The notes under the pieces: model-generated
Seen by the model: the letters and a program-made list of their open reading frames with translations, nothing else
Told to the model about the DNA's origin: nothing
The model's database searches: none
Position numbers and translations under genes: made by a program
In this document: positions 11,976 through 38,100 of the stretch, in pieces
Layout of the letters: every line of letters begins with the position of its first letter
Numbering within the stretch: position 1 is the stretch's first letter
DNA from: Maylandia zebra
Taxonomy: Eukaryota > Chordata > Actinopteri > Cichliformes > Cichlidae
Length of the DNA: 64,000 nt
NCBI RefSeq assembly: GCF_041146795.1
Contig: NC_135177.1
Coordinates: 38,217,560 to 38,281,559, forward strand
Direction: 5' to 3'

Positions 11976-12595
11976 GTGACAGCTTGCAAGCCCTCCAGAG
12001 AGTGATCCGTACAGCAGAACGCTGCTGCAGGATTGCTCTCCCCCCGCTTCAGGACACCTACACCAGGAGATGCCGGACTAGAGCAGCGCAGATACTGAAG
12101 GACCCGTCCCATCCTGGCAACAAACTGTTCCAACTTCTGCAATCTGGTAGAAGGTTCCGCATCTTCCGGGCAAGGACAGAGAGACTCAAGAGGAGCTTCT
12201 ATCCCCAAGCCATCCGTGCCCTAAACACACACACCCGCCCTCTCACATCATCTATAATTGACTGAGACAGGACTCTTCCAGACACTAAACCAAGGCACAA
12301 TGTACATTTCAATTCCTTTAATTTTAAATATGTTTATATTGTCTATCCTGTAAAATAGTCAGATGTCTATTCATATTAATGTACAGAATTCACCTGCTTG
12401 CTGCTACTACTGCACATTCACCCAGTGTATATACTATATGTATATAATGTTCTTCCTCTACAGCCCCCCCCCCCCCCCCCCCCCCCCCCCCCGCCCCCAT
12501 TTTTGCACATGTCGAGGAGCGTGTCAGGCTACATTTCACTGTGTGTTATACTTGTATAACTATGCATGTGACAAATAAAGAACCTTGAACCTCAC
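11976..12595 (+). mobile_element. 5'-truncated L2/CR1-type LINE fragment
   Basis: The open frame to 12265 is the C-terminal end of a non-LTR retrotransposon protein: LQRVIRTAERCCRIALPPLQ, then KDPSHPGNKLFQLLQSGRRF and RLKRSFYPQAIRALN. This 'DPSHP...LLPSGRR...SFFPQAIRLLN' order is typical of the region after the reverse transcriptase domain in fish L2-like LINEs. About 330 bp of 3' UTR follows, ending in 'catgtgacaaataaagaaccttgaacc', with a poly-C tract inside it. The catalytic domain is missing. Confidence 0.75.
12464..12492. repeat. Poly-C tract (about 28 C)
   Basis: A run of C with no interruption until a G at about 12493, within the LINE 3' UTR. Such a tract can form i-motif or G-quadruplex structures, and its length in an assembly is unreliable. 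Confidence 0.9.
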
Positions 12596-12671
12596 AGGTG
12601 ACACACACGAGAGATTCAAGTAAACCCGAGTAACCGGATTAAAAAGCCAAAGCTGTTTGAATGAAAAAGAT

Positions 12672-12741
12672 AAGACATGACATGCACATAATGTGCACAT
12701 AATGTGCACATTATGTGCACATTATGTGCATGTCATGTCTT
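12672..12741. repeat. 70-bp perfect palindrome
   Basis: The sequence from 12672 equals its own reverse complement through 12741. It is centred on GTGCAC and built from AGACATGACATGCAC and repeated ATAATGTGCAC blocks. It has no spacer, so it could extrude as a cruciform. It lies just upstream of the CpG-rich polr3gl 5' region. Confidence 0.95.
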
Positions 12742-12779
12742 TCTGTGTGTATGGAGACAGAGGCCAATCACGGTGTGGG

Positions 12780-13110
12780 GACAGTTCCCACCTGGACACC
12801 TGGTGAGGCGGACCTCCAGCAGCGGGTTGTAGCTGTTAACCGCTGTTAGCATGTGTTAGCTGTTAGCAGCGGTGTTAGCGGAGCTCCCTAACCGTCAGTG
12901 CGCCTCTCTCTGCAGCCTCAGTCCGTCCCGTCGCGCCTTCTGACTCCGCTCTCTCTCATCTCTTCCTCGGGTCTCTGTCGGAGCAGCTGTCCTGTTTCTA
13001 TGCGCTAAAACATCTGTTCACATCTGTTTACGTGCTGCTCCGCGCCATCACAGCTTCTTCTTTTTCTGCGGCGTGCTGCTGCTTCGGTCCGCCATCGCCA
13101 CCTACAGGTC
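12780..13110 (-). promoter_or_regulatory. polr3gl: Probable polr3gl promoter / 5' UTR region
   Basis: A stretch rich in CpG relative to its surroundings (agtccgtcccgtcgcgcc and gctgctccgcgccatc, among others) about 1.4-1.7 kb upstream of the first polr3gl coding exon. A minus-strand ATGGCGGAC... occurs at about 13094, with a stop after 15 codons, and could be a small upstream frame. Assignment rests on position and composition only. Confidence 0.4.
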
Positions 13111-13905
13111 AGAAGTGTTTCCGACGGTTTAGCTCAGGCGTGTCAAACTCCCTGCACAGGGGCCTCTTCCGGCCCGTGTCACCTCCAGTTCCGGACCATA
13201 GATTCACGTAAAACATATAATGCTGTTTGGTCCTGGAAGTTCCTTTTTGTTAGGAGGATTTACTTGTTGTGGAGTGCAACAGCTCTAATGTGTACACAAG
13301 TGTCTGCATTAATATTGTGTTAAATGATGTAAGTGCTGTCATGTGTGTGTCCAGAAACAGAGGACTAATGTGTCTGACTGTTAGTTCACTCAAAAGCTTC
13401 AGTTAATTAAGACTGAGGAAAAAAGATTTGCACTCACATTTGCAGTTTTTATTATTATATAATATTTGAAATTAAACCTATAATACCCTTTGTATCATGA
13501 TCAACATGTGCCATAATTTCAAAAGCTGCTGATTCTCGGACCTTCACCCAGCTCAGTGGACGGTGCTAATACAAAAAGAAGAAGTTAAACCAGGCGTCTC
13601 ACACTCAAATGAGCGGGCTGGCACTGGAGGGCCACCTTAATGTTCAAGGAGTATAAAGTGTTTGTTTTTAACCCTGTAAGACCCAGGCCATCAAAAAATA
13701 ACCAGAAAATTCTCATGTTTTGGAACTGAGATGTTTATAAACCCTTATAACAAAATCCACATTTTTTCTGCAGCATCATGTTGTGTATGATATATTTTTA
13801 TTATATATTTTTTTTATCGCATCTGATACATTGGGCATTTATGGCTACTTTTTGTTAACAACAATGTTAATTTTAGACAAAAACAGTTTTGTCCATAACA
13901 TTGTG
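13111..13905. other. Gene-free spacer with possible hAT fragments
   Basis: Two 'caggcgt.tca.actc' motifs, resembling hAT/MITE termini, occur at about 13136 and 13591 in the same orientation. No matching opposite end or target duplication was found. No coding sequence is seen. Confidence 0.3.
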
Positions 13906-14841
13906 CCACAATAATAATAATAATAATAATAAATTTTATTTATGAGCGCCTTTCAAGTCACAGGGACACTTTACAATAGGATAAAACACTTAGTAAAACA
14001 ATGGCAGAATAAGAACAATAAAATAAAGCACAAGATAAAATGAACAAACAGTGGATTCACAGTGAATATGCAGATTTGAACAGATGAGTTTTGAGTTGGG
14101 ATTTAAACTGGGGGAGAGAACCAATATTTCTTATTTCAGGGGGCAGAGAGTTCCACAGCCTGGGAGCAGAGCAGCTGAAAGCTCTGCTTCCCATGGTGGT
14201 GAGGCGGAAGGAAGGTACAGTAAGCTGGACAGAAGAAGAAGAACGAAGTGAACGGGCAGAACAAGTGGTGGTTAACAGGTCAGAAAGGTAAGAAGGAGCG
14301 AGGTTATGAATGGCCTTGAAGGTGAGTAGAAGAAGTTTGAATATTATCTGGATTTTCACTGTGAGCCAGTGAAGTTCCTGAAGAACAGGGGTGATGTGCT
14401 GGTAGGAGGGGTTCTGGTGATAATGCGAGCAGCAGAGTTCTGAACCAGTTGAAGCTTATGGAGGGATTTTTGGGGGAGACCATGCAGAAGAGAATTGCAG
14501 TAGTCAATACGGGAGGTAACAAGACTATGTACAAGAATGGACGTAGACTGGGTGGAAAGAGAAGGAAGCAATCTGTTAATGTTACGTAGATGGAAGTAGG
14601 CAGAACGGGTGAGATTATTGATGTGTGATTTATAAGAAAGTGAACTGTCTAGGATGACACCAAGGCTCTTAACCTGAGGAGAAGGGAAAACTGTGGAGTT
14701 ATCGATGGTAAGTGAGAAATGGTTCGCCTTCAAAAGGTTGGATTTGGTGCCAATAAGGAGGATCTCAGTTTTATCCTCATTGAGCTTTAGAAAATTAGAG
14801 GTAAACCAGGATTTTAACTCGGATAGACGAGTTAAAATCAC
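13906..14841 (-). mobile_element. 5'-truncated Rex1/L2-type LINE, broken frame
   Basis: Minus-strand frames 14841-14356 and 14359-14057 give the C-terminal half of a LINE reverse transcriptase. It runs [57 protein letters not shown], then SRAFSCSAPRLWNSLPPEIR and FKSQLKTHLF. The two frames overlap at 14356-14359, a frameshift. The left end is an (ATT)n tail at about 13911-13931, placing the 3' end on the left. The catalytic YADD part is missing, so the copy is dead. Confidence 0.85.
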
Positions 14842-15646
14842 AGGTGAGTGTTACACAATAACAGTGTAACACTCACCTGTAGATTGATCAGCTCACCTGT
14901 GGGATCAAAGCTGGAAGCTCTCAGCTTGTCCGTCTTCACTGAGACACCTTCCACGCTGCCCTGGATCTGCTCTGTTATTGGCTGCGTGTCTAACCCTGTG
15001 ATTACTTCCTCCTTTCTGTTTCTTTGCCCCACTTTCTCCTGTTATTACATGAGTATCTGACCTTTGACCCTGTGTTCCACTTTCTGTTTAAATTTCAGTT
15101 CTTTGAATTCTTACACTTGCTGACTGCCCCCTCCACCTCCACCTGTACTCTGTCCTGTTAAAGTGCTCGTTTGGACAGAGTGAGACCACAGCAGGATGTT
15201 TGAGCTGAAGGAAGTGGGCGTTTAGACTGAACCAAAAAACCGCTGTCAGTGCCGCCTTATCAGCTGCTGTCTTCAAACACGTACCGTCTGCACCTCAGCA
15301 GCAGGTACAGGTGAGGACCTGCCTGCAGCACACCTGCACACCCAATTCAGACTTCTACTAAAATAAAGCCAGCAGAACCCCTTCCTTCATTTCCTTGGTC
15401 TGGTTTCCTGATTTCCATCCTCTCCCATACTCCCCTCCTCCCACCTCCTCTCTCCTCCCTGCCCGCCCCCCGTTGTAGGCTCCTCCCCCTCAGCCCCTGA
15501 GTGCAGGCTCAATTTGAAGTCAGACTTGCAGAGTTCAGCAGCGCATGTGAGCTGCACAGGTTTCAGATTCAGAAGAAGAAGGTGCAAAGGAAGAAGAGCA
15601 GTGCTGAGACCTGCGTGCATCTGATGTTCTGGATTTAACCTAAAGC
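14842..15646. other. Spacer and 5' UTR of the igdcc3-type gene
   Basis: No coding exon seen. The last 100 bp or so before 15647 is purine-rich (agaagaagaaggtgcaaaggaagaagag) and is probably 5' UTR. The promoter position is not evident. Confidence 0.4.
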
Positions 15647-29169
<13,523 letters not shown>

Positions 29170-30560
29170 AACACCACACATTTCCCCCCCACCCCCGGAC
29201 GCCGGCCTGTGGCGCCTTCTCTCCTCCTTACCACATTTAGGATAAGAGATTAACGCATAGATTATAATGATGATGATGATTTGTCTGAGGAAGCTCCAGG
29301 TGGCGTCTGATCCCACAGGGAGACTGAACCCGTTGAACTTGACTGCTGTGACACCAATCCCAAATGAGGTTGTCTCCAGATCAAAACCAAAGCGCAATTC
29401 TTCACCTGTAAACACACAAATTGTTGGTCACATGACTCTGGCTCCTCCCCCTGTGCGTTCAGATGCTGATGCTTACTTCCTGTTGAAACCAAAAGCTTTT
29501 TTCTTTAGTTTGGGCTCATTTTGTTTTAGTCACCGACGGTGCCGAGTTTCCAGAGACGATGAGGCCTTTTGCCGGCTTGACCAGAGACGGGCCTCTGAGA
29601 TGCACCTGAGAAGGTGTTCTACCTGCCGTTTGCCGGTCCTCAGAGGCCCAGAGCCAAAGGGAATTATTGTTTCTCTGGTCAGCAGGTAACCTTAGAGGAC
29701 GCTAACGCTCCTCTGCTCCGCTTTAGCCTTTCAGTGTTTGTCTGTCTCGTCGCGTTCGCCTCCGGTCAGGATGTGGACGAGGCCCACGGTCGGCTTGCCT
29801 CTCCTCCCCTCCCCTCTCCAACTCCTCCACCAAACTGTTTCCCCCCAAAGAGAGCTACCTCGGGCTTCATGCCAAACCTCTAAATTGCTGTTAGCCTCCC
29901 GCTGCAGGTCAAGCTAACCTACCTCAAACCAAAAGCCTCCTCTGGGACCTTTTCCCTGTTTTAACCTTTTTGCCCACGAGACCTTGGCTTCGTTGCTCTG
30001 GATCCATCCCTCGCTGTCTGTAGACATCTTTGCTTCTGCTGATGAGGGACGGAAGAGCAGCTCTGTACCTGAGAAGATCTGACTGCTTCACCTGGGAAAG
30101 GTGAGACAGGAAAGTGTGGGACATCTCTGGCCTTGTCTGTCCCGATTTCAATGAATTTTTTTTATGTTTTCAAGGGCTTCCACTTCCCGTTACCTGCCCA
30201 CAGGTGTGTACAGCCCCATGAGCCATGTCTAAACTGACCTCTGATGTATTTTAATGCATCAAATGAATATAGATGAAGAGCAGCTTTCTGTAGAGTTCAG
30301 CCAAATATTATTTAAAATGAGCTGAATGCCTTCCAAAGAAAAGAAAAACTAGTTTACCTGCATTTCCTGTTTGTTTTCACTCCAGTTCCTGTCTGAGTCG
30401 AAGAACAAACAAAACCAAAATAATTCCTCGCCATCACATTTTATGTCTCACACAAAGACTTTGGAAAAAGGAGTGAAAGTATATTTTCTTATGTCGTGGT
30501 AGGATGAGCTGTCAGGAAAACCAAATAAATGAAGGATAAAGCCGCGCTGACCAAAAGCTC
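29170..30560 (+). other. Probable 3' UTR and flank of the igdcc3-type gene
   Basis: No gene recognised. A canonical AATAAA at 30524-30529 is the first strong polyadenylation signal I noticed downstream and could end a UTR of about 1.35 kb. Open frames here are short and unrelated to known families. Confidence 0.35.
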
Positions 30561-31873
30561 AGAAATATCCAGATATTATGTTTGTATTTACGCCACAGAG
30601 CATGCTCACTCTGTGCGGATTAATGTCTCTACGAGTGACCTCCGACCCCCTGACCTCCTGATCCTGAGGACTTTACTGTAGCCCTCTGTGACCGGGACCA
30701 GGTCCCGTGTCTGATCCGTGCAAACATTTTCCAGACCAACAGAGAAAAATCGTCCATGTTTTAGAAACGTGTCCTTCTTCCAAACATACATTCTTCAAAT
30801 TTAACTCATAAATGATATTTTCTCTCTGCAGGGAACATTGAACTCTTTTTGGTTTTTGATGTTTTGGCATTGGTGCTATCTAAAACAAGTTAAAAGAGTA
30901 GAAAAACAGAATGAAAAGATTGGATTTGCTGATGAAAATGATCCGGTATCACCTCGAGCACATGAACGCTGTGCTTGGCCATCAGCCCCGAGGACTCTGA
31001 GCTTCACATCTCCTCACGTGAACGTTTCTTCAATGTTCTCCTTGTGAGCTGAGGGTTGTTGTCTCTGCTGCACGATTCAATCCACAGGCAGATGTCCTGC
31101 TTCTCAGTCCAAATCCATCATTCCATCAGTGATGGTGAGCTGTTCTGGTCTGTATGCACTGAAGCAGTCCCAAACCATGACGCCACCATAGATGCTTTTG
31201 GACTGCGGGAACATTTTCGTAGCTGTGGTCACTCCACACTGCAGGAAGTACAAACTGCCAAAGTTCTTGGAACCTGTTTAGCTGCTAATTCAGGACTTTT
31301 ACTCTCTGAGTGACAAAGTGCATGCTGATTGGTGCACCACCATCACTCGCCATTTAAAACCGTGTAATCAACAGTTATCTCTACAAATGGCAGAAACCAT
31401 GGAGAACAGGAACTCTGTTCTTCTCTGGCCTCACCTCCACCCTCATTAATTGCAGCGTCACTATAACAGTTTATGTGAAAGTGCTTTGTGGTCCTCGGCT
31501 GAGACAGTTGTGGTTCTCAATGCTTTCTTTCTACTCACGCTGCTCTCCTCCGTCCTCTAAAGAACCTTCATCACCTGCGTTACAGGCAGTGGTGATCATT
31601 TTCTGAAGTCCTCGCTCTTCTCATCTGTTCAGGACTCACTTCCTAAAACATGCGGAGATCTATACCTGAAAACACCTGTTTCAAATATCGTTTTCACCCA
31701 TAAATAAAGGGTCATATTTGAATGCTATTGAACTGCTTTCTGTTTAAAACCTTTTAGGATGTTTTAAGTCGCACTGATGCAGAAAAGAATCTCAACCTTT
31801 TTCCTGGAGCCAGCGCTCCTCCTTAAAGCCCAGACTTAACAGACCAGAGTGTACACTGTGCCAAAGTGTAGGT
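30561..31873. other. Intergenic spacer, nothing recognised
   Basis: Small unrelated frames only, for example 31056-31313 on the plus strand. No RNA genes or clear repeat ends were seen. Confidence 0.35.
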
Positions 31874-32081
31874 CAGGGTGGGGAACTCCAAGGGCCAGTG
31901 TCCTCCAGGTTTTGGATCTCACAGTCAACGCACCTCAACTACATGATGAGTTCATTACCAGGCCTATGGAGAACATCACGACATGTTGAGGAGGTCATTT
32001 AGGCATTTAAATCAGCTGTGTTGGATCAAGGACACGTCTAAAACCTCCAGGGCCCTCGGGGCCTGGAGTTCGACATCCCTA
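31874..32081. mobile_element. Diverged hAT-type MITE
   Basis: Same family as 17508-17720. It begins cagggtggggaactcc and ends ggagttcgacatccct, with matching interior text (gaggtcatttaggcatttaaat). Flanks gtgtaggt and gcgtaggt resemble an 8-bp duplication with one mismatch. It is more decayed than the other copy. Confidence 0.7.
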
Positions 32082-33120
32082 GCGTAGGTGAAAACTGTCG
32101 TGAGCCATCTTTGTGTCAGAGTGTCTTTGATTTTGGACCTTTGACCTCCTCCCCCAGTTCAACAAAACACCCTCCTTGCTGTCTTCAGGGTCAAAGGTCA
32201 GAGGTCGCAGAGCTCCCCGCTGTCTTCATCTCTGCTCCGAAATGAGACGATTGTTTCTAAAAGTAAAGTTTTCAGGTGTTTTGTTGAGTTTGTTCTTGAA
32301 CTTTCCGCTTTCTGTTCATTCTTATCTTTCCGTCGCTGCCGTTTGGCAGCAAAGAGGAAAGCTGCCAAAATAAAGACATTAAAATTTGTATTTTTATTCT
32401 AATAATATTATGATTCTTCCAGTTTGACTTTTTTCTGATTCTTTATGTTTGTAGCTGATATGAAGATATTTGTAGAGTTATAAAAGCTGTTCCAAGCTGA
32501 AGGTAGAGCCTCTGATTAAACAGCCATATTTACCCATAAGCCATATGTGATTTCAAAGCCATGCTGTGCATAAAAACCTGTTTTATTGTTTGTCCGAGCT
32601 GAGTCCACCTCCTGCTGTCGACACACTGTAGAAACTAAACCTGAGATGTAGCGATCGTAGTGACTGAAGCCTAGAACCAATGAGAGAAATGATGCTTTAA
32701 TGATTCTGTTTTTTCTATAAAGATGTTTGAATAATGTGTCACAAAAATAAAAGCACCCAAAGCTTTAAACTGCTTTTTAAACCGAGCTCTGAGCTCGCGT
32801 ATTCAGAGCCTCCTGTTTGTGCTGCAGATTCTCTCCACAGACTGTTTCTCTGTCCTAATTTCTGCTGTTCAGACACATAAAAACCAAATAAAGCTGAAGT
32901 AGAAAACATGTCTTTGTTGATCATTTATTTAGCGGACGAGCTGCTCATGCAGCGACACCTGAGGTTTGACAAGGTGAGTTTAATGTACAGTCATGTGAAC
33001 TGCCGATAAAGACACGTTAAACAGATTTGTGACTGCATCAGCACTAAAACTGTGCAGCAAGAGATTGATGGCCGAGCAGCTGGTGCAGGTGTGAGGTGAA
33101 GTACTTTTGTACCTCACCTT
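32082..33120. other. Intergenic spacer, nothing recognised
   Basis: AT-rich with short frames, none like a known protein. Confidence 0.35.
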
Positions 33121-33260
33121 AACACCCGGATATCACCTGGGTATCATCTGCATAGCTGTAAAAATGGATGCAGTGTTTTCAAATAGTATTAAATAAGGGA
33201 AGCGTACATTAAGATCACTGGTCCCAGCACAGAACCCTGAGGAACTCCACGGCCAGTTTT
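33121..33260 (-). mobile_element. LINE reverse-transcriptase fragment
   Basis: On the minus strand, GGAGTTCCTCAGGGTTCTGT reads GVPQGSV, followed by LGP-like text. About 100 bp on, CATTTTTACAGCTATGCAGATGAT reads FYSYADD. These are reverse-transcriptase motifs 4 and 5 of L2/Rex-type LINEs. The two motifs are in different frames and the rest is lost. It is cut on its left by the loss of sequence and on its right by the element at 33263. Confidence 0.7.
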
Positions 33261-33262
33261 GG

Positions 33263-34344
33263 GTGTTAGGGATTACAAAGTAACAAGTTACTGTAATCAC
33301 ATTACATTTCAGTAATGCAGTAATGTAATCGCATTACAGTTGCAATTATGTCATTACTTTCATTGAACAAGTTCTTGAGATAGTGCCAGCTGGACAGAAA
33401 GAAAACATTCTTGTATGGTACAGTCAGCTGATTCAGTTCATGTGCAGGAGGAGGACAATGGTGGAGCAGCACAGCGATAGCGTTCGAGGAGTGGAGATGT
33501 GGGCATTGCTTTTATTTTACTACACAAAAGGACAGGAAGACGGTAGAGTGGAAAGTGCAGCCAGGACACAAACAACCAGACTTTTCTACTAACACAACTT
33601 TGACTTGTAACAGTCGTAATAGTGCGGTGTCTCCTTGAGACAGCGTAAGTTGATGTTTAGTGATGTCACAAGTATTCACCACTGCCCTCTGTAGAGCGGC
33701 GTGCTCACACATGGACCTCATATCGTTACCTCACTAACTCAAAGTATGTTGTATGAACTGTATGTTGGTTGTATGAACTCTGCTCACTTCATGTATGATG
33801 AGACCGCAGCCGTTCAGCCGGGCTTGTAAGGTTGGCGTTTATTAAAGGACAAACACTGTGGAATTCCCACTGCCACTATGGTCGCAAGCTTTTGACTGTC
33901 CTGCTGAGTGTGTCGGCTGCCTCCTGTCGACCACTGAATACAGTCCACGTTACAGACACTTTGCTAACATGTGAACGGGTGGCATGCTAACGCTAAGCTA
34001 GCCAAGAACCCAGAGTGTTGTTAAAGCAGACGTTAGCCCAGCATCCAGAGCCTGAACTTATGAGCTCATCTTTAATTTGAGTTAATAAGTGATAAACTAA
34101 AAACCAAAGTCCATATGTGTGCGGTCATTAGGAGGGCTTTGCGTTGGTGTGTGGGACTGTAGCCTGTAGGTAACTGGTAACAATGGGTTTGAGGTCATTT
34201 TGTAGAGAAATCAGAAAGTAATGTAACCAGTAGTCTGACAACATACTTCTCCGGCGAGGAATTAAATAAGTTACTACATTACTTTTAAGAAAAGTAAAAG
34301 CTAATGTGTGATCCATTACTTTTCTTGAGTAACTACCCCAACAC
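33263..34344. mobile_element. Non-autonomous DNA transposon with imperfect inverted ends
   Basis: The left end, gtgttagggattacaaagtaac, is matched by the reverse complement of the right end, GTGTTGGGGTAGTTACTC. Both ends continue into 'gtaatcacattac' / 'agtaatggatcacacatta' type sequence, a familiar teleost repeat. The roughly 1-kb interior has no transposase I can recognise. It has landed in or next to the LINE fragment at 33121-33260. Confidence 0.55.
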
Positions 34345-35185
34345 TGCCAAGGATGATAACATTGCTAAAAACCTGAAACACAAACAAACATGCATGAGTC
34401 ACATCATGGGTATGGTCACATTTGAACCTCCAAAGCTGCAGTTCCTCTAACATCCAGCAGATGTACCAGTGAGTCAGTCCCCAGAGACTTCCATGCCCCC
34501 ACAGGTCACCTGTTTGAACTGGATTAAGGCTTAAAGCTTGCATCATTAGGGGCGTGACCTCCTTGACTAACAAGTGGATGGTGAAACAGGCAGCTGTAGC
34601 TGCTCGCTGTCTGCTTGGCTGAACTGGATCTCTGGACCACGTTTGTGCTGTCAGACATCATCTAACCAATAACATGACTGCTGTGAGGTCACCATACTAA
34701 CAGACTGAGAAGGCTGAGCTCTGAATGAGTGAGATTTGATGTTGTTGTATGCCACGCCTATACAGCCTCTGGATGCAGACACATCCTGTTGTCTTAGAGC
34801 TCCACCCTGTGGTTCACAGAGGGAGCACGTCCATTTTGGAGGTGTCCCTGACGAGGTCATCCAGACACTAGAAGCTGCTCTGTGGATTCAGATGAGATTA
34901 ATGATTGATTGAGATTAATGAGAAAAAAAGATGCACTTTAATTTGTAATCAAGAGGCATCAGCATGCTGCTGCTGTTTGACTGCAGTCACTTCTCTTAAA
35001 GGCCTGACACAAGGGTCAGAGGTCAGCGCCTTCTCTCTGAGCATCATCTGTGGAGGGCGTGACAAACCATGTGATCTAAACTGATAAAGTCAACATGCAG
35101 ACAAAATGACCGCGTTATTCTGATTCTGTGGCAACAACTCTGCTCAGGCGCCTGCAAATAAAAATCACCTGACACAAAGCATAAG
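34345..35185. other. 3' flank of the GnRH receptor gene
   Basis: No gene recognised. On the minus strand this is downstream of the receptor stop codon at 35186. A polyadenylation signal was not clear. Confidence 0.35.
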
Positions 35186-38100
35186 TCACATGCTAAAGTC
35201 ACGTGCTTTCATTGGCTGATCTGCTGCAGTCTGGTTGTTGGTGGAGGGCTGCGGCTCGTGCTCCCTGCTGTGAGGACCCTCTCTGGTGGACATTCGGTCT
35301 ATGTATTGGGACGAAGTGTCCGCATCACTCCTCACCCAGCGGCAGCAGGCGGCGAGGTCGGCCCTAAAGGACGGCGTGTAGAAGCCGTAGATGATGGGGT
35401 CGCAGCAGGTGTTCAGGTTCCCAAACACAAAGAGGGCGTGGTGGACGTACTCCGGTGTGATGCGCAGCATGTCGGGCTGGAACCAGTACCAAATCCCCAG
35501 CAGGTAGTATGGCGTCCAGCACACGACAAAGGACAGCACGATGACCACCGTCATCTTCAGAGTCTTCATCCGAGCCTTTGGGATGATGTCGGTGCCACTG
35601 CGACGCAGGGGCGACTCACCTGCTGAAAGAGGGAGTGTCTACATTGCTGATCATACAACAAATCAGCTGTGATGGCTGAGAACAGGTGTGGTTCAGATGC
35701 GTTACAGGTGTTGTTCACAGATGTGTTACCTTTGTCTCTCAGGTGCTGCTGGTGGATGTGCAGCAGGATGCGGCTGTAGCAGCAGCTCATCACCAGCAGG
35801 GGGACGACATACAGCGTGGTAAAGTGAAACATGTTGTAAACAGTTTCCTGCCAGCGGCGACTGAAGCTACCGTGAGACGCACACTGAGTGAAGTCCACCG
35901 AGTCCACCCTGATGGTCCTGAAGATAAATAGCTAATGGACGGACAGAGTCACACTTTGGAGGCCTCACATTAGTATTTCTAACAATAAACAACAGCTCAT
36001 TAGATAAAAAATCCAGATGTGACGTCCTGGTCTGAGTTTCAGTTTTGCTCTGAAGCTGCTCTTACTTTGAACTAGCAACTGACGTCTCAGGATCGGTAGC
36101 ATGCCTTATAGAAACAAAGGGGAGCAGTTAGCCTGAGCTATCAGCAGGAGGTTGTGCATGGATAATCCAGAGCATTCCTGCCAGGATTAACACGCAGTCA
36201 GAATTTACTGCAGGAACTTTCACCTGGATCAGCTGCATGTGAGAGCAGCCGGCACCTGCTGACAGGTGGAGAAGCTGCTGACTGCTCAGACAGGAGGATC
36301 TCTAACAAGAAAACGTGATCATTTAACCTGCTTTAATAAAATCAAGTTTCTTGTCGCCTCATACATGTGGGTGCAGAGCGAGCAGCAGGTGCACAGGTAG
36401 CAGCAACACACAACTTAATGTTATGTTACATGACAGACTGCTGCATTCACTTTTCAGCTGTGGAAAAAACTCATGTCTTTCATAACAAAGCGAGTCATCT
36501 CCAGGTGTTTTATTTTTCGCGTATACGTCAGAGACAAAACTCCAACCGTGAGTTACCGTTACCTCTGCTCTCAGTTACCTCTGCTCTCAGTTACCTCTGC
36601 TCTCAGTTACCTCTGATCAAAGTTACCTCTGCTCACAGTTACTTCTGCTCACAGTTACTTCTGCTCACAGTTACCTCTGCTCTCAGTTACTTCTGCTCAC
36701 AGTTACCTCTGCTCTCAGTTACCTCTGATCAAAGTTACCTCTGATCAAAGTTACCTCTGCTCACAGTTACCTCTGCTCACAGTTACTTCTGCTCACAGTT
36801 ACCTCTGCTCTCAGTTACTTCTGCTCACAGTTACCTCTGCTCTCAGTTACCTCTGCTCTCAGTTACCTCTGCTCTCAGTTACTTCTGCTCACAGTTACCT
36901 CTGCTCTCAGTTACCTCTGATCAAAGTTACCTCTGATCAAAGTTACCTCTGCTCACAGTTACTTCTGCTCACAGTTACTTCTGCTCACAGTTACCTCTGC
37001 TCTCAGTTACTTCTGCTCACAGTTACCTCTGCTCTCAGTTACCTCTGATCAAAGTTACCTCTGATCAAAGTTACCTCTGATCAAAGTTACCTCTGCTCAC
37101 AGTTACCTCTGCTCACAGTTACCTCTGCTCTCAGTTACTTCTGCTCACAGTTACCTCTGCTCTCAGTTACCTCTGATCAAAGTTACCTCTGATCAAAGTT
37201 ACCTCTGCTCACAGTTACTTCTGCTCTCAGTTACTTCTGCTCTCAGTTACCTCTGCTCTCAGTTACTTCTGCTCTCAGTTACCTCTGCTCTCAGTTACCT
37301 CTGCTCTCAGTTACCTCTGCTCACAGTTACTTCTGCTGACAGTTACTTCTGCTCACAGTTACTTCTGCTCACAGTTACTTCTGCTTACAGTTACCTCTGC
37401 TCACAGTTACTTCTGCTCACAGTTACTTCTGCTCACAGTTACTTCTGCTCACAGTTACCTCTGCTCTCAGTTACCTCTGATCAAAGTTACCTCTGCTCAC
37501 AGTTATTGCTGCTCTCAGTTACCTCTGATCAAAGTTACCTCTGCTCACAGTTACCTCTGCTCACAGTTACTTCTGCTGACAGTTACTTCTGCTCACAGTT
37601 ACTTCTGCTCACAGTTACTTCTGCTCACAGTTACCTCTGCTCTCAGTTACCTCTGATCAAAGTTACCTCTGCTCACAGTTACTTCTGCTCACAGTTACTT
37701 CTGCTCACAGTTACCTCTGCTCTCAGTTACCTCTGCTCACAGTTACCTCTGATCAAAGTTACCTCTGCTCACAGTTACTTCTGCTCACAGTTACCTCTGC
37801 TCTCAGTTACTTCTGCTCACAGTTACCTCTGCTCTCAGTTACCTCTGATCAAAGTTACCTCTGATCAAAGTTACCTCTGCTCACAGTTACTTCTGCTCTC
37901 AGTTACTTCTGCTCACAGTTACCTCTGCTCTCAGTTACTTCTGCTCACAGTTACCTCTGCTCTCAGTTACCTCTGATCAAAGTTACCTCTGATCAAAGTT
38001 ACCTCTGCTCACAGTTACTTCTGCTCACAGTTGCCTCTGCTCTCAGTTACTTCTGCTCACAGTTACCTCTGCTCTCAGTTACCTCTGATCAAAGTTACCT

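Noticed and set aside
13136-13640. A complete hAT MITE suggested by two CAGGCGT...CA.ACTC motifs
   Set aside because: Both motifs face the same way and no target duplication or opposite end was found.
35258-35626. 122-codon plus-strand frame
   Set aside because: Shadow of gnrhr exon 3, whose TM6-TM7 motifs are on the minus strand.
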